Source of the DNA: Motilibacter peucedani
GTDB lineage: Bacteria > Actinomycetota > Actinomycetes > Motilibacterales > Motilibacteraceae
Assembly: GCF_003634695.1 (NCBI RefSeq)
Contig: NZ_RBWV01000009.1
Location: forward strand, 1 to 64,000
DNA length: 64,000 nucleotides
Reading direction: 5' to 3'
Both the position numbers and the translations under genes were made by a program. Positions 43,631 through 51,001 of the stretch are shown one piece after another. Numbering within the stretch: the first letter of the stretch is position 1; every line of letters begins with the position of its first letter. A model generated the notes under the pieces. The model was not told where the DNA came from and did no database searches. It was given only the letters and a program-made list of their open reading frames with translations.

Positions 43631-45148
43631 GTGATCCCCTGCCGCGTCACCGTCGACCCCGCCTTCGCGGTGGGCGAGGTCCCCCGCCGTCTGTTCGGCT
43701 CCTTCGTCGAGCACATGGGCCGCTGCGTCTACGGCGGCATCTACGACCCCGCCCACCAGGAGGCCGACACCGACGGCTACCGCGCCGACGTGCTCAAGCT
43801 GACCCGCGACCTCGGCGTCACGCTGGTGCGCTACCCGGGCGGCAACTTCGTCTCGGGCTACCGCTGGGAGGACGGCGTCGGTCCCGTGGACCAGCGGCCC
43901 GAGCGGCTCAACCTCGCCTGGCACAGCACCGAGCCGAACGCCTTCGGGCTCCACGAGTTCGTGTCCTGGGCGCGGCAGGCCGACGTCGAGCCGATGATGG
44001 CCGTCAACCTCGGCACCCGTGGCATCGAGGACGCGTGCAACCTGCTGGAGTACGCGAACCACCCCCGTGGCACGGCCTGGTCCGACCTGCGGGCCCGCAA
44101 CGGCTCCCCCGAGCCCTTCGACATCCGGCTGTGGTGCCTCGGCAACGAGATGGACGGACCCTGGCAGATCGGCTACAAGTCCGCCGACGACTACGGCCGG
44201 CTGGCCGCGCAGACCGGCAAGGCGATGCGTGCGATCGACCCGACCATCGAGCTCGTCGCCTGCGGCAGCTCCACCCCCCACATGCCGACGTTCGGCCAGT
44301 GGGAGGCGACCGTCCTCGAGCACACCTACGACGTGGTCGACTACATCTCCCTGCACGCCTACTTCAAGAACGACCCGGCGGACCGCGGAGGCTGGCTGGC
44401 CTCCGCCTGCGCGATGGACGAGTTCATCGACGGAGTGATCGCGACCGCCGACCACATCGGTGCCAAGAAGCGTTCGCGCCGCCGGCTCAAGGTCAGCTTC
44501 GACGAGTGGAACGTCTGGTACGACGGTCGCACCCCCGGCACGACCGAGGAGTGGGTGCCGGGTCCCCGCCTCATCGAGGAGGACTACGACGTCGAGGACG
44601 CCGTGGTCGTCGGCAGTCTGCTCATGAGCCTGCTGCGGCACGCCGACCGCGTCGGGGTCGCCGCGCTCGCCCAGCTGGTCAACGTCATCGCGCCGATCCG
44701 CGCCGAGCCGGACACGCCTGCGTGGCGGCAGACCACCTTCTTCCCGTTCGCGCTCACTGCCCGCTGGGCGCAGGGCACCGTGCTCGAGACCCGTCCCCAG
44801 GTCGCGACGGTCCCGACGAGGGAGCTCGGTGACGTGCCGGCGGCCGACGTGGTCGTCGTGCACGACGCCGCCCGTGACGGGCTGACCGTCTTCGCGCTCA
44901 ACCGCCACCAGGAGCAGGTCGTGGACCTCCGCATGGACCTGCGCGCCTTCGGGCCGCTCGCCGTCACCCACCACCTGCTGCTCGGCGGCTCCGGCCTGGA
45001 CGACAGCAACACCCGCGCGACCCCCGAGCGCGTCGCTCCGCGCAGCGCCCTGGGCACGGGCGAGGGCAGCCGGCGCGACGGGGACGACCTCTGCGTACCG
45101 CTGCCGCCGGTCTCCTGGAGCGTCCTGCGGCTGGAGCGCGACGCCTAG
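43631..45148 (+). CDS. alpha-L-arabinofuranosidase, GH51
   Basis: A 505-residue cytoplasmic enzyme without signal peptide, of usual GH51 length. LFGSFVEHMGRCVYGGIYDP is the N-terminal signature, RYPGGNFVSGYRWEDGVGP follows, WCLGNEMDGPWQIG holds the acid/base Glu, and VSFDEWNVWY holds the nucleophile Glu. It cleaves terminal alpha-L-arabinofuranosyl residues from imported oligosaccharides. A GGAGCACCC site precedes the GTG start. It belongs with the LacI and ABC transporter genes. Confidence 0.95.
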   Translation: MIPCRVTVDPAFAVGEVPRRLFGSFVEHMGRCVYGGIYDPAHQEADTDGYRADVLKLTRDLGVTLVRYPGGNFVSGYRWEDGVGPVDQRPERLNLAWHSTEPNAFGLHEFVSWARQADVEPMMAVNLGTRGIEDACNLLEYANHPRGTAWSDLRARNGSPEPFDIRLWCLGNEMDGPWQIGYKSADDYGRLAAQTGKAMRAIDPTIELVACGSSTPHMPTFGQWEATVLEHTYDVVDYISLHAYFKNDPADRGGWLASACAMDEFIDGVIATADHIGAKKRSRRRLKVSFDEWNVWYDGRTPGTTEEWVPGPRLIEEDYDVEDAVVVGSLLMSLLRHADRVGVAALAQLVNVIAPIRAEPDTPAWRQTTFFPFALTARWAQGTVLETRPQVATVPTRELGDVPAADVVVVHDAARDGLTVFALNRHQEQVVDLRMDLRAFGPLAVTHHLLLGGSGLDDSNTRATPERVAPRSALGTGEGSRRDGDDLCVPLPPVSWSVLRLERDA

Positions 45149-45227
45149 CGCCGGCCGTCCGAGCACACCGGTCGAGGACGTCTGGCTGACGGTTCAAGAC
45201 GGCGCCGGTCCGGCCGATGGGGCCGGC

Positions 45228-47075
45228 ATGCTGCTGCGCCAGAGGTGGGTCGAGCACGTCCTGCGAGTGCTGCCCGAGGGTCGTCTGCTCCCCGAGGAGG
45301 TGTGGCAGCGCCGTCACCGGCTGATCGTGCGCATCGCGCTGGCACAGGCCGTCGCCCTGGCAGGTGTCGCGACCGCCGCAGGCCACGGCGGGGTGCACGC
45401 GGTGGCGGACGCGGTCCTCGTCGCGGTCCCGGCGGTGCTCGCCCGGTACGCGTCCTGGGGTCGCAAGGGCCGGTCGGCGGCCGCGACGACGAGCCTGATG
45501 CTCGCCTCGGCGACCCTGGTGCACCTGACCAGCGGGCTGACCGAGTCCCACTTCCACTTCTTCGTGATGATCGGCGTGGTGTCGCTCTACCAGGACTGGG
45601 TCCCCTTCCTCGTGGCGGTCGGCATCGTCGTGGCTCACCACGGGGTGATGGGCACGGCAGACCCGCACGCCGTCTACAGCAACCCGCACGCCTGGCGGCA
45701 CCCGTGGCTGTGGGCCGGCGTGCACGGCGGCTTCGTGCTCGCGGCCAGCCTCGCCAACCTCGCAGCGTGGCGCCTGAACGAGCAGCAGGGACTGAGGGAC
45801 CCGCTGACCGGCATGGCCAACCGCACGTTGCTCGAGGAGACGCTCACCCGCATGCTGACCGGCTCCGCGCACCCCGTGAGCGTGCTCTTCGTCGACCTGG
45901 ACGACTTCAAGACCATCAACGACACCCGGGGGCACGCGGCCGGGGACGAGGTGCTGCGGACGGTCGCGGAGCGGCTGCGCAGCTGCGTACGCGGTGGTGA
46001 CGTCGTCGCGCGCCTCGGCGGCGACGAGTTCGCCGTCCTCGTCGACGGGCCGAGCGCTGCCGCCGACACCGTGGGTGCCCGGGTGCTCCGCGCCTTGCGC
46101 GAGCCGGTGGTCGTGGACGGCCGGAGCCTGTTCCTCGGTGCCAGCGTGGGTGTCGCGGACACCAGCGCCACGCCCGAGCGCACCGCCCAGTCGCTGCTGC
46201 TCGGTGCCGACCTGGCGATGTACGCGGCGAAAGGGGCCGGGAAGGGCCACCTGGTGCACTACGCCGGCAGCATGGCCGACGCCTTCGCCTCGCGGGCCCA
46301 GCTGCAGCAGGACCTCGCCCTCGCTGCAGCGTCCGGTCAGCTCGAGGTCCACTACCAGCCCACGGTGCAGCTCGAGCGCGGCCACGTCCGCGGCTACGAA
46401 GCGCTGTTGCGCTGGCGGCACCCCGAGCGCGGACTCGTACCGCCTTCGGAGTTCGTGCCGATCGCGGAGGAGAGCGGCCTGATCGGCGAGCTCACCACGT
46501 ACGTGCTGCACACCGCCACCGCGCAGGCGGCGCGCTGGTCCGAGGAGATCGGTCGCTCGGTGTCGGTGGCGGTCAACCTCTCCCCGGTGGACCTGGCCGG
46601 CGCTGACATCGTCTCCCGGGTGACGACGGCGCTGGCTGCCGCAGGTCTGCCCGCGCACCAGCTCACCCTCGAGATCACCGAGGGCGTGCTCGTGCACGAC
46701 CTGCGAGCGGTCGCCGCCACCCTGACCGAGCTGCGGAGCCTCGGGCTACGGGTCGCGATCGACGACTTCGGCACCGGCTACTCGAGCCTGTCCTACCTGC
46801 GCCAGCTCCCCGTCGACGTCATCAAGATCGACCGCTCGTTCGTCAGCGACCTCGACGGCGCGGGCACCAGCGCCGTCCTCGTCTCCTCGATCGTCGAGCT
46901 CGCCCGCAGCCTCGGGCTCGACGTCGTGGCCGAAGGCGTGGAGACCGGCGCACAGGCGTCCACCCTGAGGGACCTGCACTGCCCGCACGCCCAGGGCTAC
47001 CTGTACGCACGCCCCGTCCCGGCCGCGGAGGCGCGGCACGCGCTCGACGCGCTGGCGCGCGTCCCCGGCGTCTGA
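45228..47075 (+). CDS. membrane GGDEF-EAL protein
   Basis: A 615-residue c-di-GMP protein. About five TM segments occupy residues 30-190, the region including LTESHFHFFVMIGVVSLYQD, which looks like a MASE-type sensor. The GGDEF domain has RLGGDEF (GGDEF about 264-268) after DPLTGMANRTLLEE. The EAL domain has YEALLRW (EAL about 391-393), VNLSPVDLAG, LEITEGVL and IDDFGTGYSSLSYL, so both activities could be present. The start at ATG 45228 has only a weak ribosome site. Confidence 0.93.
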   Translation: MLLRQRWVEHVLRVLPEGRLLPEEVWQRRHRLIVRIALAQAVALAGVATAAGHGGVHAVADAVLVAVPAVLARYASWGRKGRSAAATTSLMLASATLVHLTSGLTESHFHFFVMIGVVSLYQDWVPFLVAVGIVVAHHGVMGTADPHAVYSNPHAWRHPWLWAGVHGGFVLAASLANLAAWRLNEQQGLRDPLTGMANRTLLEETLTRMLTGSAHPVSVLFVDLDDFKTINDTRGHAAGDEVLRTVAERLRSCVRGGDVVARLGGDEFAVLVDGPSAAADTVGARVLRALREPVVVDGRSLFLGASVGVADTSATPERTAQSLLLGADLAMYAAKGAGKGHLVHYAGSMADAFASRAQLQQDLALAAASGQLEVHYQPTVQLERGHVRGYEALLRWRHPERGLVPPSEFVPIAEESGLIGELTTYVLHTATAQAARWSEEIGRSVSVAVNLSPVDLAGADIVSRVTTALAAAGLPAHQLTLEITEGVLVHDLRAVAATLTELRSLGLRVAIDDFGTGYSSLSYLRQLPVDVIKIDRSFVSDLDGAGTSAVLVSSIVELARSLGLDVVAEGVETGAQASTLRDLHCPHAQGYLYARPVPAAEARHALDALARVPGV

Positions 47076-47085
47076 GCCGGCGGCC

Positions 47086-47667
47086 TCAGCGGGTCCGGTG
47101 CCCGGACCTGCCCTGCAGCCCGCGGTCGACCAGGTCGACGAGCCACTCGAAGCTCTCGTCGGTGTCAGTGGACCACTGGAAGCCACCACCGGCCTCGATG
47201 GTCGCGAAGCCGTGGAAGATGCTTCGCAGCGCGCGCAGGGCGTGGGTGGTGTCCGAGGGCGCGATGTCGTAGCCGCGCAGCACGGCGGTGAAGGGCTCGA
47301 GGCTCCGGGCAGCGGCCACGGCGAGCGGGTCGTCAGGGCCGGTGAGCTCGAGGCTGAGCGTGGCGGCGTAGCGGCCGGGGTGCGTGCGGACGAAGTCGCG
47401 CAGGGCGCGGGCGGCGGCCCGCAGGGCGTCGTGCCCCGCGCGGCCCTGGATCGCTGCGCCGACAGCGACTGCTGCCTCGTCCATGGCGAGGGCCGCGATC
47501 CGCCGGTTGAGGTCGTCCTGGCTCGCCACGTGCTTGTAGAGGGAGGGGGTACGGACGCCCACCTTCTCCGCGAGGGCGCCCATGGTGAGGGCGGCGAAGC
47601 CGATCTCGTCGGCGAGTTCGGCGCCGGCGGCGACGACGGCGGCGGGATCGAGGCCGGCCCTAGGCAT
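47086..47667 (-). CDS. TetR family regulator (WHG-domain type)
   Basis: A 193-residue regulator. The HTH reads AAVVAAGAELADEIGFAALT, MGALAEKVGVRTPSLYKHVA, SQDDLNRRIAALAMDE. A C-terminal domain with HPGRYAATLSLELTGPDDPL and IFHGFATIEAGGGF fits the WHG-type TetR group. It overlaps the 3' end of the hydrolase gene by 8 bp and so is translated with it. The palindromes at 48520-48556 upstream of that gene are candidate operators. Confidence 0.92.
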   Translation of the reverse strand: MPRAGLDPAAVVAAGAELADEIGFAALTMGALAEKVGVRTPSLYKHVASQDDLNRRIAALAMDEAAVAVGAAIQGRAGHDALRAAARALRDFVRTHPGRYAATLSLELTGPDDPLAVAAARSLEPFTAVLRGYDIAPSDTTHALRALRSIFHGFATIEAGGGFQWSTDTDESFEWLVDLVDRGLQGRSGHRTR

Positions 47668-48493
47668 CCGCGGTCTCCAGGAAGGTCAGGACCGCCGAGG
47701 TCACCTGCGCGGGGTACTGCACGTGGGGGTAGTGCCCGGCCCCCTCGACCATCACCAGCCGGCCGAGCCCGGTGGGCAGGTCGGCCACGACGGCCTCGCC
47801 CTCGGCGCGGGGGTCGGCCCAGTCGCAGTCGGCGCTGCCCTGCACGACCAGGACGGGGCAGCGTACGTTGCCGAGCTCCTTCCCTGCGTCCACGGGGGTC
47901 GTCCTCCCCATCGCCTGCAGCGCCTTCATGCGGCCGGGCTCTCCGAGCATCGAGGTGATCTGCTGCAGGCGCTCGTCGTAGTCGGCGGGCTTGCTGCCGG
48001 GGTAGGCGACGTCGAGGTACTCCACCCACTGCCGGGTGCTGCCCAGCAGGGTCATGGCCACCAGGTGGCGCAAGCCCCGGCGGTAGGAGCCGACCCGGAG
48101 GTCGCCCAGCCGCATCGACTGCTTGCGGGTGAACGGCGCCAGCTCGACCACCGCCGTGACCAGCTCCGGGGCCCGCGCCGCGGCGATCGTGGCGGCGCCG
48201 CCGGCGATCGAGTGGCCGACGAGGACCGCCGGACCGCCCAGGTGCTCGACCAGGGCGATGAGGTCGCCCGCGATGTCGGTACGCGAGTGGCCGTCCCAGC
48301 CGACGCTCGACTGGCCGTGCCCGCGCAGGTCGAGCTCGGCGACCCGGTAGCCCGCCGCGAAGAGGGCCGGGGTCACGAAACGGTAGGCCGCTCGGCTGTC
48401 GCCCATGCCGTGGGCCAGGACGAGCAGCGGGCCGGTGGTGCCGCGGAGCTCGTAGGCGAGGGTGCCGCCGTCGACGGTCAGGAACTCGGTCAT
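47660..48493 (-). CDS. alpha/beta hydrolase
   Basis: A 277-residue hydrolase. LAHGMGDSRAAYRFVTPALF is the oxyanion region, LDLRGHGQSSVGW the turn, GHSIAGGAAT the nucleophile elbow, VVQGSADCDWADP the acid and EGAGHYPHVQ the His. The substrate is unknown. The ATG has GGAGGCAGAC upstream. It is followed by its own TetR regulator in the same transcript. It separates two of the GGDEF-EAL genes. Confidence 0.92.
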   Translation of the reverse strand: MTEFLTVDGGTLAYELRGTTGPLLVLAHGMGDSRAAYRFVTPALFAAGYRVAELDLRGHGQSSVGWDGHSRTDIAGDLIALVEHLGGPAVLVGHSIAGGAATIAAARAPELVTAVVELAPFTRKQSMRLGDLRVGSYRRGLRHLVAMTLLGSTRQWVEYLDVAYPGSKPADYDERLQQITSMLGEPGRMKALQAMGRTTPVDAGKELGNVRCPVLVVQGSADCDWADPRAEGEAVVADLPTGLGRLVMVEGAGHYPHVQYPAQVTSAVLTFLETADA

Positions 48494-48519
48494 GTCTGCC
48501 TCCAGGTCGTTGCCGCGAT

Positions 48520-48536
48520 GGCTTACTGCGTTAGCC
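48520..48536. promoter_or_regulatory. TetR operator candidate, copy 1
   Basis: GGCTTACTGCGTTAGCC is a 17-bp imperfect palindrome with arms GGCTTAC and GTTAGCC. It lies 27 bp upstream of the hydrolase ATG. A related 17-bp site starts 20 bp later. Confidence 0.65.
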
Positions 48537-48539
48537 AAA

Positions 48540-48556
48540 AGCTACGGTCATTAGCT
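48540..48556. promoter_or_regulatory. TetR operator candidate, copy 2
   Basis: AGCTACGGTCATTAGCT has inverted arms AGCTA/TAGCT and shares the TTAGC element of the first copy, 20 bp centre to centre. Confidence 0.6.
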
Positions 48557-48640
48557 GTGCCTGTCAAGCGGCCCGTTCACCCGACCGGGTGGACACCCGT
48601 GCTCGGCCCTGCAGCCCCGGCGATCTGGACCGAGAACCCG

Positions 48641-50590
48641 GTGGTGAGGACACTCGTGGGCCGCGTCGCCCGGTCAGGCCGTGCGCTGGCCGTCGCACTC
48701 GTGCTCCTCGCCCTGGCCGTCCTCGTCCTCATGCAGAGCGCCGAGCGAGCGCAGTCGCATCGCGCTGCGGAGGAGAACCTGCACTCGGCACGGCTGCTGT
48801 CGAGGTCCGTCGAGGCGGTCAGCCTCACGGTCCGCGACGGGAGAGGTGCACTGGCGCCCGGGGCGGCCGACCACCTCTCGCGGGTCGTCGCCGGCCTGCA
48901 GTCGGCGCACCTGCTGAGCGGCCTCGAGCTGTGGCGCAGCGACGGCAGCCTGCTGTGGGCCGACGCGACGCACGACCCGGACGAGCAGTTGCTGCCCGCC
49001 GACGAGCGGCGCGACCTGTCCCGCCGTCCTGAGGTGGTCATCCGCACCCCGGGGGGCGAGGACGAGCTCGAGGGCAGCCTCGACGTCCTGCAGCTGCGCG
49101 ACCTGGACGGTGACGGCAGGCCCGACGCCGTCGTCGAGGTGGTCTTCCCGCCGGGGCCCTACGACTCGGCCGTCACCCGCTCGCGCACCGTCCTCTGGGC
49201 GACCAGCGCCGCGCTGCTCGTGCTCGTGTCGGCGACTGCGCTGCTCGCCCGCCGGCGACTGCGCCGCCGCAGCCTCCAGGCGCTGTCCGACGGTCTCACC
49301 GGGCTCGGCAACCGCGTACAGCTGCAGGAGAGCGCTCCGGCAGTGCTCGCGCACCCGGCCAGCCTGCTCCTGCTCGACCTCGACGGGTTCAAGGACGTCA
49401 ACGACACCCTCGGCCACGAGGCCGGCGACGACCTCCTCGTCCAGGTGGCCCGGGCGCTCGAGCAGGACGCCGAGCCCGGAGAGGTGCTCGTACGCCTGGG
49501 CGGCGACGAGTTCGCGGTGCTGGTGCCGGGGACGGTCGACGCCGGCCTCCAGCGCGCCACCGCCGTGCGCCGCGCCGTCGAGCAGCCCTTCACCGTGGCG
49601 AGCGTCGCCGTGCGCGTCGGAGTCAGCGTGGGCGTCGCCAGCGCGCCCGACGACGCCACCGACCTGCCCGGACTGCTCCGCCGCGCCGACGTCGCGATGT
49701 ACCAGGCCAAGCGGGGCTGCGAGGGCGTGCGCCGCTGGTCGGCCTCGCTCGACCGGCACGACAGCCAGCAGCTGTCCCTGCTCGCCGGCCTCGCCGCGGC
49801 GATCGACGGCGAGCAGCTGCGCCTGCACTACCAGCCGAAGCTCCAGGCGGCCGACGGTCGCGCGCTGAGCGTCGAGGCCCTCGTGCGCTGGCAGCACCCG
49901 GAGCACGGCCTGCTCTCCCCCCTGACGTTCGTCCCCTTGGCCGAGCGCACCGCGCTCATCCGTCCCCTCACCGAGTGGGTCCTGCGCCGGGCGGCCGAGC
50001 AGTGCGTGGCCTGGCGCCGCACCGGGCTCGACGTGGCGGTGGCCGTCAACGTCTCACCCCGCTCCCTCCTGGACGACTCGATCCTCGAGCTGGTCGCCCA
50101 GACCCTCACGGAGACAGGGCTTCCCGCCCACGCCCTCGACATCGAGATCACGGAGTCGGCGGTCGCCGAGGACCCCGACCGCGCGTTCCGGACCCTCGTC
50201 GGGCTCCACGAGCTCGGCGTGACGATCAGCATCGACGACTTCGGCGCCGGCTACACGTGCCTGGCGCACCTGCGCACGCTGCCGGTCGACCGGCTCAAGC
50301 TCGACCGCTCGTTCGTCTCCGGGATGAGCGGCAGCGCCGGTGACGAGGCCGTCGTGCGCGGCATGATCGCCCTCGCGCACGACCTCGGGCTCGGCGTGGT
50401 CGCAGAGGGCGTCGAGGACCACGCCACCGGAGAGCGGCTGGCAGAGCTCGGGTGCGACCAGCTGCAGGGCTTCGCCTACAGCCGCCCGCTGCCGCCCGAT
50501 GAGGCGGTGCTCGTGCTGCAGGCGATGGCCGGCGAGGCTGCCGTGGCCCACGACCGCGGTCCGGCGGTGCCCGCCCGGGGCAGCCGCTAG
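48641..50590 (+). CDS. membrane GGDEF-EAL protein with extracytoplasmic sensor
   Basis: A 649-residue protein. A TM helix (ALAVALVLLALAVLVLMQSA) is followed by an extracytoplasmic domain of about 150 residues and a second TM helix (LWATSAALLVLVSATALLAR). The sensor includes a DLDGDGRPDAVVEV segment, an Asp-rich EF-hand-like loop. The GGDEF domain has RLGGDEF (about 287-291), and the EAL domain has VEALVRW (about 412-414) and IDDFGAGYTCLAHL. GTG at 48641 is preferred; GTG 48557 would add 28 residues. The ribosome site is weak for both. Confidence 0.9.
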   Translation: MVRTLVGRVARSGRALAVALVLLALAVLVLMQSAERAQSHRAAEENLHSARLLSRSVEAVSLTVRDGRGALAPGAADHLSRVVAGLQSAHLLSGLELWRSDGSLLWADATHDPDEQLLPADERRDLSRRPEVVIRTPGGEDELEGSLDVLQLRDLDGDGRPDAVVEVVFPPGPYDSAVTRSRTVLWATSAALLVLVSATALLARRRLRRRSLQALSDGLTGLGNRVQLQESAPAVLAHPASLLLLDLDGFKDVNDTLGHEAGDDLLVQVARALEQDAEPGEVLVRLGGDEFAVLVPGTVDAGLQRATAVRRAVEQPFTVASVAVRVGVSVGVASAPDDATDLPGLLRRADVAMYQAKRGCEGVRRWSASLDRHDSQQLSLLAGLAAAIDGEQLRLHYQPKLQAADGRALSVEALVRWQHPEHGLLSPLTFVPLAERTALIRPLTEWVLRRAAEQCVAWRRTGLDVAVAVNVSPRSLLDDSILELVAQTLTETGLPAHALDIEITESAVAEDPDRAFRTLVGLHELGVTISIDDFGAGYTCLAHLRTLPVDRLKLDRSFVSGMSGSAGDEAVVRGMIALAHDLGLGVVAEGVEDHATGERLAELGCDQLQGFAYSRPLPPDEAVLVLQAMAGEAAVAHDRGPAVPARGSR

Positions 50591-50610
50591 CGGCGCAGCC
50601 CCACGGCGGG

Positions 50611-50850
50611 CTAGGCCGGGGCCGGGCAGACGGTCAGCGACGTGCCCTGCGAGCGGTCGATGGTGTGCAGGGCCATCGACCGCCCGCACGACGGGCAGTC
50701 CACGACCTTGCCCGAGGGCGTCGGTGGTGCCTCGTCGGGGTCGCCCAGGTCGGGCGGGCCCATGAACCACATCACCAGGCGCCCGAGCCCCTTGCGCTCC
50801 TGAGGCCGGCCGGCCGCCTCGACGGCGGAGTCGTCGTCCCGTGCCACCAC
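50611..50850 (-). CDS. small zinc-ribbon protein
   Basis: A 79-residue protein. The N-terminus is charged, the middle Pro-rich, and the C-terminus reads VVDCPSCGRSMALHTIDRSQ then VCPAPA. CPSCG plus the final Cys form an incomplete zinc ribbon. Function is unknown. GTG at 50850 is strongly supported by AGGAGG 5 bp upstream. The stop is 21 bp from the convergent GGDEF-EAL stop. Confidence 0.75.
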   Translation of the reverse strand: MVARDDDSAVEAAGRPQERKGLGRLVMWFMGPPDLGDPDEAPPTPSGKVVDCPSCGRSMALHTIDRSQGTSLTVCPAPA

Positions 50851-51001
50851 TGCGTCCTCCTGGGATTGCGCTGCCCTCCCACGGTCGTGGTCCCCGCAGG
50901 TTCACGCAACACGAGAGCGGCGCCGCGTTCTGCTCACCCACGCGTACCGGTGGCCGATGGGTGCGGACGTCGGACCGGCCGGCCGTGGGAGGGGGTTAGC
51001 A

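Noticed and set aside
47582-48640. N-terminal extension of the GGDEF-EAL protein at 48641
   Set aside because: It runs across the hydrolase/TetR operon on the other strand and its operators, and is low-complexity.
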